A model generated the notes under the pieces. It saw only the letters and a program-made list of their open reading frames with translations, was not told where the DNA came from and ran no database searches. This document shows, one piece after another, positions 28,291 through 40,562 of a stretch of DNA of 64,000 nucleotides. The stretch is from the NCBI GenBank assembly GCA_009692585.1, contig SHYX01000017.1, positions 24,479 to 88,478 on the forward strand, given 5' to 3'. Position 1 is the stretch's first letter, and each line of letters opens with the position of its first letter. A program made the translations under genes and the position numbers. Source of the stretch: Myxococcales bacterium. Its GTDB lineage: Bacteria > Myxococcota > UBA796 > SXON01.

Positions 28291-29310
28291 CTTCTGAGCG
28301 GAGATCGACATCGTCTGTTCGAGCTGTACGACGCCGGCACACACTCGCTTCAGGACCTCTCCACCCATGCGCGGGCGGCCGGGCTGCGGACGCGCAAGGA
28401 AGGCGTCCTCTCGGTCAGCAGCGTGCGCCTCGCGCTGGGGAACCCGCGGTACGGCGGGTGGTTCAAGTGGGGCGGCAAGGTGTACCGAAGCAGCGACCCG
28501 GCGATCGTGAGCGCGGAGCTGTGGCAGCGTGTGCAGGATCGCCTCGAAGGCAAGCCGATGACCCGCCCGGGAGCGCGGGGCTTCGCGTTCGGAGGCTTCG
28601 TCACCTGTGGCTTCTGCCACAGCGCAGTGACGCCGGAGACCCACAAGGGGCACGTCTACTACCGGTGCTTCCGAAGGTGCCGGGGCCAGTCCTATACCCG
28701 TGAGGAACGCCTGCGCGAGCTCTTCGGGGGGCTCGGGCGCCCGCTCCGGATGATCGAGGAGAACGCGAGGCTCGTCGCGGAGAAGCTCAAGGAGTCCAGG
28801 CGCATGATCGTCGATGAGCAGGTGCAGAAGCTCACCACGCTGCGGACGCGCTTCGACCGCCTCGGCGGCCTCATCGACCGGGCCTACGAGGAGAAGCTCG
28901 ACGGCCGGATCGACGACGCCTTCTTCAACCGCAAGCGCAACGAGTGGGAGATCGAGCGCGCGCAGCTCCAGGGAGAGATGGAGCGGCTCGCTCAGACCGA
29001 CGCCCGATCGCTCGATACCGCCCTCCGCCTGTTCGAACTCGCAAACATGGCGTATGACCTATACATCCGCCAAGAGGTCCCACAGCAGCGCATCCTGCTC
29101 GATCTGGTCACTTCGAACTGCAAATTGTTCGAGGGCCAGGTCGAGGCTGACTACCGGAAACCCTTCGACATCCTCGTAGAACTCGCGAGGGCCGAAAGTG
29201 AAACGCCCTCCGGATCAGGCGATCCGGAGGGTGTTCATACGGTATGGTCGGGGCGACAGGATTCGAACTTGCGACTTCTTGGTCCCAAACCAAGCGCTCT
29301 ACCAGGCTGA
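28291..29310 (+). pseudogene. C-terminal remnant of a large serine recombinase
   Basis: The open frame begins after a TGA at 28288-28290 and enters exactly at the start of the Recombinase domain (HRLFELYDAGTHSLQDLS, then LALGNPRYGGWFKW). A zinc-ribbon-like segment follows (CGFCHSAVTPETHK, CFRRC), then a coiled coil (about 28740-29000). The whole N-terminal catalytic resolvase domain with its Ser is missing, and no start codon with context precedes it; a GTG at 28423 could in principle start a shorter product. At the other end the frame has lost its own stop and runs through a terminator and the antisense of tRNA-Pro. The segment is probably the leftover of an integrated element. Confidence 0.75.
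29206..29231 (-). terminator. Hairpin terminator downstream of tRNA-Pro
   Basis: A perfect 11-bp inverted repeat, CCCTCCGGATC (29206-29216) and GATCCGGAGGG (29221-29231), has a 4-nt loop and lies 13 bp beyond the tRNA 3' end on the minus strand. The following T-rich tract is short (GCGTTTCACTTT), so termination may be partly factor-assisted. Confidence 0.75.
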
Positions 29311-29321
29311 GCTACGCCCCG
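29245..29321 (-). tRNA. tRNA-Pro(TGG)
   Basis: 77 nt including an encoded CCA (29247-29245). The acceptor stem CGGGGCG pairs with CGCCCCG. The D arm reads GCTC AGCCTGGTA GAGC, the anticodon stem-loop is CTTGG TTTGGGA CCAAG with anticodon TGG, and the T arm contains GTTCGAAT. All stems pair. It reads proline codons of the CCN box by wobble. It sits at the edge of a recombinase remnant, and tRNA genes are frequent integration sites. Confidence 0.97.
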
Positions 29322-29329
29322 AAGCGCGG

Positions 29330-29358
29330 CAGCTAACCAACCCGAGAACGAAGTCCAA
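29330..29358 (-). promoter_or_regulatory. Promoter of tRNA-Pro
   Basis: On the minus strand TTGGAC (29358-29353) is separated by 17 nt from TAGCTG (29335-29330), which ends 8 nt before the tRNA 5' base. This resembles a sigma-70 promoter and shows the local -10 style (TAGnnn) seen before several protein genes. Confidence 0.6.
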
Positions 29359-29386
29359 CCTGAACCATCGTGTATCGCACCCTGTA

Positions 29387-31015
29387 TCACTTCGCCAGGG
29401 CGGCCTCGATGGCGCGAGCGGCGTACACGCCCGAGCCCAACGCACCGGTGATACCGTGGCCGGACCTCGTCGACGCCCCGCATAAGTACAGCCCCGGCAC
29501 GCCGCTGGCGCACCCAGGGCGGTTGCCGAGAAACTGCCCCGGCGTGGCCGCCAGCCCGTAGCCGCTTCCCCCCGACGCGCCGGTGAACCGGGTGTGGGTG
29601 ACGGGCGTGGCGCTCTCCTGATGAACGACGTTGGCCGTCGAGCCTGGGAAGAGCCCTTCCAGCCGGCCCACGAGGTTTGCCTCGATCGCGGCCTTGTGCC
29701 CCTGGTACACCGCGGACTTACGGTAATGGGGAGCCCGGGCGTCCGAGTCCGATACATTCCATGCGTCAAGACGTGCTGGCATCAACGCCATGATTTCAAC
29801 TGTGTCCACGCCGGGTGGGGCGTGGCCGGGCGTCCCAGGATCCTTGAGAGTGGCGCTGGTGATATAGCAGCCGCGCACCGGCGGGAGGGGTCCGGCCTGC
29901 CCCTCGGCATACAGCGCATCGAAGTCGTAGCCGTCGAACTGCCAGTAGTTCGTGGCCGCCATGCCGAGGGCGCGGAGATCGGTGCGGACCGCGAGGCAGG
30001 TCAGGAAGATCGCACCGCCCATCTCCCAGGCCTGGGCGCGCTCGCGGAGTCCGGGCGGCGCCGCCTCCCCCGGTAGCAACTCCAGCACCGTACGCTTGAT
30101 GTCCGCGTTGCTCACGACAACGGGAGCCCGCACTTCCGCGACCTGCCCATGCGGTCCGCGGTACCGGACGCCCACGGCACGCCCACCCTCCACGAGGACG
30201 CTCTCGACAGCGTGACGGAGGTGGATGGACCCACCCAGGGCCTCGATGCGCGCCGCAAGCCCATCGGCGATGACCTGGCCACCGCCGCGCGGGTAGTAGG
30301 CGCCGTCGAAGTAGTGATTCGCGAGCCCGCAATGCAACATCAGGCTCACCCGTCCCGGGGCGACGCCGTAGTCACCGTTCTGGCCGGCGATGACCGCGCG
30401 CAACTGAGGATTCTCGGTGACAGATTCGAGAAACGCACCCAGCGTGACGCTTTTATTTGCGGCTGCGAGCCGCCCAGAGGTCGCGACCTCCCACAAGAAG
30501 CGCCAGCCCCTGGGGGCCTCGGGCCGACCCAACTGCCGGACCTCTCGACACATTCGCATGTATCGATCAATTCCGGAAATCTCCTTGGGAAACATCTCGA
30601 TAAGTCGATCGCGATACAGCTCGGGCGAAGCCGGAATCCTGAATTTGAAGTCAGGGAAGATCAGCTCGTCGAAGCCGTCCGGGTCCAGCGGCCGCCAGTC
30701 GACCGCGACCCCCACCTCGTCCAACACCCTCGGGACGCGACCACCCGGGCCGCACCCACCAACGTAGTGCAGCCCGATGTCGAACGCGTACCGGTCGACC
30801 CCCACTGAGCGCGAAAACATGGTGGCGCACCCGCCGGCTACGTAGTGGGCATCGAGCACCACCACCCGCCGCCCCCCCTGGGCCAGCCGCGCCGCCGTCA
30901 TCAGGCCGCCGAGGCCCGCGCCGATGATGACGACGTCACCGCCCCCGGGAGGCGTGGCGCGCACGCGCGCCGCGGTGTTTTCGGTCGGCACGTGCACGGT
31001 GTCGTTCACAACCAC
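29387..31015 (-). CDS. Phytoene desaturase / retinol-saturase-like FAD oxidoreductase (CrtI family)
   Basis: 542 residues, GTG start. After a 27-residue leader, the FAD-binding motif VVIIGAGLGGLMTAARLAQGGRRVVVLD is followed by AHYVAGGCATMFSR, the CrtI-type arrangement. The C-terminal motif GLYLCGASTRSGHGITGALGSGVYAA is the matching FAD and substrate closure. The family includes carotenoid desaturases and isomerases and retinol saturases; no other carotenoid genes are present, so the substrate is open. A TAGACC -10-like box lies 10 nt before the GTG. It is divergent from the beta-helix protein across 53 bp. Confidence 0.85.
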   Translation of the reverse strand: MVVNDTVHVPTENTAARVRATPPGGGDVVIIGAGLGGLMTAARLAQGGRRVVVLDAHYVAGGCATMFSRSVGVDRYAFDIGLHYVGGCGPGGRVPRVLDEVGVAVDWRPLDPDGFDELIFPDFKFRIPASPELYRDRLIEMFPKEISGIDRYMRMCREVRQLGRPEAPRGWRFLWEVATSGRLAAANKSVTLGAFLESVTENPQLRAVIAGQNGDYGVAPGRVSLMLHCGLANHYFDGAYYPRGGGQVIADGLAARIEALGGSIHLRHAVESVLVEGGRAVGVRYRGPHGQVAEVRAPVVVSNADIKRTVLELLPGEAAPPGLRERAQAWEMGGAIFLTCLAVRTDLRALGMAATNYWQFDGYDFDALYAEGQAGPLPPVRGCYITSATLKDPGTPGHAPPGVDTVEIMALMPARLDAWNVSDSDARAPHYRKSAVYQGHKAAIEANLVGRLEGLFPGSTANVVHQESATPVTHTRFTGASGGSGYGLAATPGQFLGNRPGCASGVPGLYLCGASTRSGHGITGALGSGVYAARAIEAALAK

Positions 31016-31068
31016 CCCCGTAGGGGGTCTATCCCGCGTGATACGGCGGCCACACTCACGGGCTCCGT

Positions 31069-34764
<3,696 letters not shown>

Positions 34765-34771
34765 TCCAATA

Positions 34772-35605
34772 TCAGCCCGGCTGAACCTCGCCGGTGACAC
34801 ACACGTTCGTGCGACGCAGCTGGAAGTGGTGGCCGGCGGCGCTCTGCAGCGGGCCCGACTCGAAGGTGACACGCCCTGGCAGGGGCAGCGGCGCCAGGAA
34901 GCGCGCGTGGATGACACACGGCCGGGCCGCGTCCAGATCGAGCTCGGCAAGCGCGCGGGCGAGCGCCCACCACCCGTGCGCGATCGGGCGCTTGAAGCCG
35001 AACAGCCTCGCGCTCCAAAGGTACAGATGGATGGGGTTGTTGTCACCGCTGACCGCGGCGTAGCGGCGGCCCTGATCGGCGGGGATCGACCAGACCACCG
35101 ACCGATCGAGGGTCCATGCGCCTGGTTGCGGCCGGGGCCGCTTGACCCCATCCCCGGCCCGCGCGCGGGAGAGAATCGTCGTTACCCCATACCACACGTC
35201 CTCGCCCGCCACGCTGACGGCGGCATGCAGATCGAACTCGATTCCCTTGCGCACCACGCGACTGCCATCCACCCAGGCTCGTCCGCTGAGGGCTTCGCCG
35301 TTCCGGATCGGCCGGCGCACCTCGATGCGCTGCTCGGTGTGCAGGATGCCGAGCACCGGGAGCGGGAACGCCGCGTCGGTGAGCACCGCCAACTGAAGAC
35401 CGCGGGTGAGCACATCGGGGTAGGTCGGTGGCAGGAACCCCGCGTCCGGAAATCCACACACCCCACGATAGGTTGCCGCGCTCCCTGGGAGCGTCTCGGC
35501 CCACGCTTCAATCCGGGGAATCTCGCCGTCGCCGCGCTTGCGGGGCAGCGCCACGGACACCAGGGACACCGACGGCGGAACGGGGAATCGCCGCGGAGCG
35601 TTCAC
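34772..35605 (-). CDS. MaoC-like acyl dehydratase family protein
   Basis: 277 residues from a GTG overlapping the upstream stop by 4 nt (GTGA). The C-terminal half (about 170-277) contains the MaoC hotdog signature SGDNNPIHLYLWSARLFGFKR followed by PIAHGWWALARAL. The N-terminal half looks like a second, degenerate hotdog (LPVLGILHTEQRIEVRRPI, VWYGVTTILSRA), giving the double-hotdog layout of several acyl-CoA dehydratases. The expected activity is hydration or dehydration of an enoyl-thioester (inference). Its partner is the 595-residue protein upstream, so they probably act together on the same thioester. Confidence 0.75.
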   Translation of the reverse strand: MNAPRRFPVPPSVSLVSVALPRKRGDGEIPRIEAWAETLPGSAATYRGVCGFPDAGFLPPTYPDVLTRGLQLAVLTDAAFPLPVLGILHTEQRIEVRRPIRNGEALSGRAWVDGSRVVRKGIEFDLHAAVSVAGEDVWYGVTTILSRARAGDGVKRPRPQPGAWTLDRSVVWSIPADQGRRYAAVSGDNNPIHLYLWSARLFGFKRPIAHGWWALARALAELDLDAARPCVIHARFLAPLPLPGRVTFESGPLQSAAGHHFQLRRTNVCVTGEVQPG

Positions 35606-37389
35606 CCCCACGGATGCTCCTGCCGCCAGGCCTCGGGCCACGCCGAACCGCGGTTGCCCGGAATCTCCCTGCCGTCGCCGTCGACGACGAAGTTCCCCTG
35701 GTCGGCAAAAGCACGCTCGCCGTTGACCCGGCCGTCGCGGCTGCGCATCGGCTCGTTGGTCGTGCCGCGGCGCAGCGACACCACCTCGTGGGGACCGGCC
35801 CGGAGATCGACCAGGGCCCCCTTGCGTGCCCGGCTCTGCAGCTGCTCCTCGTTGCCGATGGGGTCGGCGACGGTCTTGGCCTTGAGCGTCCACACCAGCA
35901 GCGATGTCGGTGTGCGTTCGCCGAACGCGCCCGCCAGCAGGTCCGCGTACCCGTGGAACTGTTTGCCGACATCGTTCTGGTTGACCGGCCCGGCCATGAG
36001 GCAGATGCCCGCCAGCAGATCACACCCGTCGGGAATCTCGATGCACCCCGACAGCTCGCACAACAGCGCCGAGCGGGCCGCGGCGGCGCCGAAGCCCCGG
36101 ACGGCGTGGGTGAAGTCGAGGCCAGCCGCCTCGATCTCCGGACGCGACAGTCCGCCGACGTAGATGCGCTGTCCAGCCAGGGCAAAGGCCTTCTTTCCTC
36201 GTGCCGCGTTCTTGCTCAGCGCCCGGAGCATGGGCAGATCCGCCCACAGCGGCAGGTGCGCGACGATGCGGTCGGTGATGGCTTCAAGCTCGCTGCGCAC
36301 GGTGCGCAGGCGCTCCTTGCCGCCCGGGGTGAGGACGTCGATGCGCTCCATCAGCAACAACCGTTTGGCCTCCTCGCGGTCGATCCCGGTCCAGTGGCAG
36401 AACGCGTTGTACCCGGCGCGGCCGGCCATCTCCACGAGCTCGGGCGGGACATCCATGTCCTGCCGGGTCTGGTAGGGTGCGGGGGCCTTGTCTTCGGCGT
36501 TGACGCCGGGCTGGATGCGCTCCGACCGGAGCGAGAGCAGGGTGGCGCCCAGCTTCCGACAGAGGGCCGGCGGCAGCGGGAACGGGGAGGAGACGGTGCC
36601 CACCTGGGCGATGAGCCCCACCCGCCAACCGGCGGCGCGCAGCGCGGTGCCAAGCCCGCACAGCGACTCGATCTCGGCGATCACCGCGGTGTTCTGTTGT
36701 TGCCACACCGCGCCGGAGAATGGCTGCATCAGGACGTTCGCCCGTCGTCTGCCCCCGGACGCCAAGACCGCCGCCCGCTCGATCGCGTCGGCCCAGATGC
36801 CCACGTGGAGGTGTTGCAGGTAGCCGATGGTGGGGATGTCGTCGGCCTGGCGGAACCGCTTGTCCCACGCTCGTTTGGGGACCGTGTACAGGGACGAGAC
36901 GCTCTGGTGACCGATGAACGTCAACAAGAACGTGAACGGCGTTCGATAGGGTCGCGTCAGCGCGATGTGCGTGTACGCAGCGCCGTCCAAGACCAGGCGA
37001 TCGATCCCCTGGAGCCGGCGCAGGAGCGGGACGAGCCGCGCCGAGTCGTCCGGGCCGAGGGTGACCTGACGGTGGCCGGTGTAGTTGGTCGACTGGCGGG
37101 AGCAGAGCACGCCGAGGGCGGCCTCTTCGAAGAGTTCGCCCTCGGTGGCGCTGGCGCCGAGGACGAAAGACGCGGGCGACTCCAGCTCGAAGAGCGCCGA
37201 CGCGAGCGCCGCTTCCTCCCGGGTGAGTGATGGCCGGGTCCGGTAGCCGACGGGGCTCGGGCTCTCCAGGTCGTCGGGGAGCCCGTACCGATCGCGGCGC
37301 TCGCCGGACGCGGCGAATCGGGCGCCGCGCCCAACGCGCTGGGCGGGCGGCGGCAGAGGAATCGGGACCAGATGACACGCCTTCTGCAT
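35602..37389 (-). CDS. Unrecognised 595-residue protein coupled to a MaoC-like gene
   Basis: I do not recognise a family. It is 595 residues and appears cytoplasmic, with no signal peptide and no clear transmembrane helix. Features seen: a Pro-rich start (PIPLPPPAQR), LTRPYRTPFTFLLTFIGHQS near residue 145, HLHVGIWADAIERAAVLASGG near 190, LIAQVGTVSSPFPLPPALCR near 260, GYNAFCHWTGIDREEAKRLL near 320, and a Gly/Ala-rich run GFGAAAARSALLCELSG near 440. Its stop overlaps the MaoC-like GTG (GTGA), and its ATG lies 9 bp past the subtilisin stop on the same strand. Coupling to a MaoC protein suggests acyl-thioester metabolism, but that is inference only. Confidence 0.7.
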   Translation of the reverse strand: MQKACHLVPIPLPPPAQRVGRGARFAASGERRDRYGLPDDLESPSPVGYRTRPSLTREEAALASALFELESPASFVLGASATEGELFEEAALGVLCSRQSTNYTGHRQVTLGPDDSARLVPLLRRLQGIDRLVLDGAAYTHIALTRPYRTPFTFLLTFIGHQSVSSLYTVPKRAWDKRFRQADDIPTIGYLQHLHVGIWADAIERAAVLASGGRRRANVLMQPFSGAVWQQQNTAVIAEIESLCGLGTALRAAGWRVGLIAQVGTVSSPFPLPPALCRKLGATLLSLRSERIQPGVNAEDKAPAPYQTRQDMDVPPELVEMAGRAGYNAFCHWTGIDREEAKRLLLMERIDVLTPGGKERLRTVRSELEAITDRIVAHLPLWADLPMLRALSKNAARGKKAFALAGQRIYVGGLSRPEIEAAGLDFTHAVRGFGAAAARSALLCELSGCIEIPDGCDLLAGICLMAGPVNQNDVGKQFHGYADLLAGAFGERTPTSLLVWTLKAKTVADPIGNEEQLQSRARKGALVDLRAGPHEVVSLRRGTTNEPMRSRDGRVNGERAFADQGNFVVDGDGREIPGNRGSAWPEAWRQEHPWG

Positions 37390-37398
37390 CGGCGTCGC

Positions 37399-39132
37399 CT
37401 ACCCGCCCGCGCGGCGGCAAAGCAGGGCGATGGCGATGACAGCGGCGCCACCGAGGCCGAATCCTCCCCGGCCGGTCGCGCAACCGGCGGGTTCCTCCGC
37501 GGGCCGTGCGTCTCCGTCACCCTGCTCGGCGACTACGAGGGGCTCTTCGACGACGGCGACGTTCTGGACCGGGCTCCACGCGCCGAGGCCCCAGGTGTCC
37601 TCGGCGGCGACCTGCCAATGCACGACGTCGCCGACAGCCACCTTCCCTTCCAGGTCCACATGGTGATCGCGAGTGTCGAACTCCGTTGCCAGTAACGAGT
37701 CGACGCCGTCGAGCCACCAGCGAACGGTGGTGAACTGCACGTCCCCATCGGGGTCGACGGCCGGCTCCCACGCCAGGATGACGCGGTCGGCGTAGGCGGC
37801 GTCGCGCACCAGGATCGGCGTCGGCGCCGCCGGGGCCGTGGCCGCGACCGCAGCCACCGCGGCGCCCGCATCGATCCGGCCGTACCCGTAGTAGGGGCTC
37901 CACCCGTCCTGGTCCCACGCGCCGTTCTGCACGTCCACCTTCGCCGCGGTGTCGGCGAGCACCGAACGCACCTGCTTGGCGGTCAGGCGGGGGTTGGCCT
38001 CCAACATCAGGGCGACCACCCCCGACACCACCGGCGTCGCGCCGCTGGTGCCCGAGAACCCCTCCCAGAAGCCGTCGTCGCCGCCATAGTTGCCGTAGCC
38101 CCCGGACGTCAGGTCCGTCGTCAGCAGCGTGGTGGGTGCGGCCAGGCCGAGCGGCCGCCCGTAGTTGCTGTACGACGCCCGCTGATCCCACCACTCCAGG
38201 GCCGCGACCACCAACGCCTTGTTGTTCGACAGCATCGCGTCGCCGGAGTTGTCGCAATTGTCGTTGCCGGCGGCGAATACGACCACCGAGCCGAGCCCCC
38301 CGCGGCCCTCGTCCTCCGCGTACGCGAACATCTCGGAAAACACCTCGGCGGCGGGCACGCCCTGGCAGCCGTAAAACCCCCAGGAGTTGGACAGCACGCC
38401 CGCGCCGGCATCGACCGCCTCGGCAAAGGCCTCGTAGAGGTCAGACGTGCTGGTGTCGCCGCCGATGAGGCGGATCGCGTAGACATCGGACGCCCAAGCC
38501 ACGCCGCTCACGCCGTAGCCGTTGTCGCCGATCGCCGCCGCAATGCCGGCCACTCCGGTGCCGTGGGGGGCGCCGTCGTCGGCCCCGGGACTCGGATCTT
38601 CGTCGTGATCGACGTAGTCATGCCCAGGAATCACCAGGAGATCGGGGTGGTCGAGCTGGACGCCGGTGTCGATGACCGCAATCGTCACGCCGGCCCCGGT
38701 GGCGACGGTCCAGGCTTCGGGCGCGTTGATGTCGACATCGGCGATGCGTCCGCCCTGGCCGGTGTTGTCGAGGTGCCACTGCTGGGCGTACCAGGGGTCA
38801 TCGGGCACGGCGTGCGGAACCAGTGCCAGCCGCAGGTCGGGGTGCACCCAGTGGACGCCCTCTCGACCATGCAAGGCGCGCGCGAACGCCAGGTCGTCGA
38901 CGCCCCCTCGGAGCGCGATGCGGACCAGTCGGCCTCGCAGCGGATGCACCCCCGCGACCTCGGGTAGCGCCGCGATCGCGACCGGGTCGTCCACGCGGGC
39001 CACCAGCAGGCCAGTCCGCCCGCGCACGGTGCCGCCGTCCTGTAAGGCCGCCATCGAGAGCCGTCCGGGGCCCGGTCCCGCAAAGAAGGTGTCGTCACCG
39101 GCCCACGAGAGGCCGCACAGGAGGGTCAACAT
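37399..39132 (-). CDS. Secreted subtilisin-family (S8) serine protease with MYXO-CTERM-like tail
   Basis: 577 residues from the ATG at 39132; an upstream Met at 39189 would give a fuller signal peptide (MNRTRSGVRTAAGVYTLAAM) but would overlap the divergent gene. The catalytic triad is visible: Asp in AVIDTGVQLDHPDL (about 152), His in DDGAPHGTGVAGI (about 190) and Ser in SGTSGATPVVSG (about 361), with the oxyanion Asn in AAGNDNC. An inhibitor-I9-like prosegment precedes it, and a fibronectin-like region follows (about 420-510). The end, GCATGRGG plus a hydrophobic stretch and CRRAGG, resembles a MYXO-CTERM sorting tail. It is probably cell-surface. Confidence 0.9.
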   Translation of the reverse strand: MLTLLCGLSWAGDDTFFAGPGPGRLSMAALQDGGTVRGRTGLLVARVDDPVAIAALPEVAGVHPLRGRLVRIALRGGVDDLAFARALHGREGVHWVHPDLRLALVPHAVPDDPWYAQQWHLDNTGQGGRIADVDINAPEAWTVATGAGVTIAVIDTGVQLDHPDLLVIPGHDYVDHDEDPSPGADDGAPHGTGVAGIAAAIGDNGYGVSGVAWASDVYAIRLIGGDTSTSDLYEAFAEAVDAGAGVLSNSWGFYGCQGVPAAEVFSEMFAYAEDEGRGGLGSVVVFAAGNDNCDNSGDAMLSNNKALVVAALEWWDQRASYSNYGRPLGLAAPTTLLTTDLTSGGYGNYGGDDGFWEGFSGTSGATPVVSGVVALMLEANPRLTAKQVRSVLADTAAKVDVQNGAWDQDGWSPYYGYGRIDAGAAVAAVAATAPAAPTPILVRDAAYADRVILAWEPAVDPDGDVQFTTVRWWLDGVDSLLATEFDTRDHHVDLEGKVAVGDVVHWQVAAEDTWGLGAWSPVQNVAVVEEPLVVAEQGDGDARPAEEPAGCATGRGGFGLGGAAVIAIALLCRRAGG

Positions 39133-39140
39133 CGCCGCCA

Positions 39141-39152
39141 GAGTGTACACTC
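39141..39152. promoter_or_regulatory. Palindromic, probably bidirectional -10 element
   Basis: GAGTGTACACTC is a perfect 12-bp palindrome exactly midway in the 28-bp gap between the ATG at 39132 and the GTG at 39161. It presents TACACT on both strands, 9 nt before each start codon. It could be a shared -10 giving two near-leaderless transcripts, a repressor operator, or both. Confidence 0.4.
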
Positions 39153-39160
39153 CCGCCGCC

Positions 39161-40555
39161 GTGCGCACGCCACTCCTCGTCCTGTTCATCGCTGGCCCGT
39201 GGGGCTGCGCGCCGGCGTCGCTCGTCGTCGGGGGCTCCGAGCCCGCCGAGGTCCTGCCGCCGGGATGCGGGGACGGGGTGCTCGACGCGGATGAGGTGTG
39301 CGACGCGGGGGCGGCCAACTCCGACACCCGGGCCGACGGCTGTCGCACCGACTGCTTCCCGGCTGGCTGCGGCGACGCCGTGGTCGATGCCGGCGAGGGG
39401 TGCGACGACGGAGGCGTCCTGGGCGGGGACGGGTGCTCTGGATCCTGTCAGGCTCAGTCTGGAACGGCCGAGCTCGAGCCCAACGACGAGTGGGATGTCG
39501 CGACACCCGCGGGCGCCCTGGTGCATGGCAGTCTCGAAGGTCCGGACGACGACTGCTGGTCGCTGCCGGTGCCCGGGTGTGGCGCGGTCGAGGTCCACGA
39601 GCTCGCGCCCTGCGGCGCGGCGCTGACACTCTCCTTGCATGCGCCCGACGGCTCGCTGTTGGCCACTGGCGCGCCGGGTGCCGACGGGTGCGCGGTGCTC
39701 GACCCGCTCCACGAACCAGGAGCGCGCTGGGTCGCGGAAGGGACCTGGTCGGTGTGCGTGTCTGCGGTCAACAAGGCGGACGCGCCCGACTACACGCTGG
39801 CCCTCACCACGCCCGATCCGGTCGCCATCGGGGCCCCGGCCACCGGGTCCGACACCGACCTGGATGCCGTCCCCGACAGCTGCGACGTGGACCTCGACGG
39901 CGACGGTGTCGACAACGACCTCGACAACTGCCCCGACGTCAGCAACGGCCCCGCCAGCCCGGAGCCCGGCCTTGGCTCCGCCGGGTACATCCGCACCTGG
40001 CTCAGTGCCGGCGCCTTCACCGGCGGCGTCACCACCGCCGAGTGTCGGCCGTCGGAGGAGGCATTGGTCGATGAGGACGGACCGTTGGCCCCGGCCCTGG
40101 GCGACGCGGCGGGCGACACGACGTGGACCTGGGCGCTCTTGTCCGGGGACACCTACGACTACCTCGGTCCGTACGGCTCGGCGTCACCGTCGCGTGAGGC
40201 GTACTCGCTGGTCTACCTGCAGAGCGGGACGGCGCGGACCCTGACACTGGCCATCGGCGCCGACGACGGCCTGTTCGCGTGGTGGAACGGCGTGCAGGTG
40301 ATGGACGTCGGCTCCTGCCAGGGCGTCAACGCCGACCAGTTCCAGGCCGAGGTGCCCGTGGTCGCGGGCTGGAACACGCTGTTGGTGAAGGTGCGGGACT
40401 GGGGCGGGGGCTGGGGTGTGGCGGCGCGGCTGCTCGACGCCGGCATCGCCGTGACCGACCTCGTCCCGTCGCTGTCCCCCGACGGTGCGTGGGAGTTCGA
40501 CCAGACCGACGGCGACGGCGACGGGATCGGTGACGCGTGCGACGACGATCCGTGA
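39161..40555 (+). CDS. Secreted multidomain lipoprotein-like protein with DUF4215 Cys repeats
   Basis: 464 residues. MRTPLLVLFIAGPWGC suggests a lipoprotein signal, though the lipobox (PWGC) is weak; a GTG at 39143 would only extend it. Two DUF4215-type Cys-rich repeats follow (CGDGVLDADEVCDAG, CGDAVVDAGEGCDDG ... DGCSGSC), then a domain beginning ELEPNDEWDVATPAG like bacterial pre-peptidase C-terminal domains. A thrombospondin-type-3-like Asp repeat comes next (DTDLDAVPDSCDVDLDGDGV), then a jelly-roll-like region with VVAGWNTLLVKVRDWGGGWG near residue 405. Probably calcium-binding and cell-surface; partner unknown. Divergent from the subtilisin gene. Confidence 0.8.
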   Translation: MRTPLLVLFIAGPWGCAPASLVVGGSEPAEVLPPGCGDGVLDADEVCDAGAANSDTRADGCRTDCFPAGCGDAVVDAGEGCDDGGVLGGDGCSGSCQAQSGTAELEPNDEWDVATPAGALVHGSLEGPDDDCWSLPVPGCGAVEVHELAPCGAALTLSLHAPDGSLLATGAPGADGCAVLDPLHEPGARWVAEGTWSVCVSAVNKADAPDYTLALTTPDPVAIGAPATGSDTDLDAVPDSCDVDLDGDGVDNDLDNCPDVSNGPASPEPGLGSAGYIRTWLSAGAFTGGVTTAECRPSEEALVDEDGPLAPALGDAAGDTTWTWALLSGDTYDYLGPYGSASPSREAYSLVYLQSGTARTLTLAIGADDGLFAWWNGVQVMDVGSCQGVNADQFQAEVPVVAGWNTLLVKVRDWGGGWGVAARLLDAGIAVTDLVPSLSPDGAWEFDQTDGDGDGIGDACDDDP

Positions 40556-40562
40556 GGTCAGG

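Noticed and set aside
29250..29310. Coding end of the recombinase frame (GRQDSNLRLLGPKP and on)
   Set aside because: This peptide is the antisense of tRNA-Pro, a known annotation artefact, so it cannot be the natural C-terminus.
35428..37230. Large plus-strand open frame of about 600 codons
   Set aside because: It mirrors the minus-strand 595-residue gene and MaoC gene, which have the GTGA coupling and, for MaoC, a clear family motif; the plus-strand frame shows the Arg/Gly/Pro bias of antisense GC-rich DNA.
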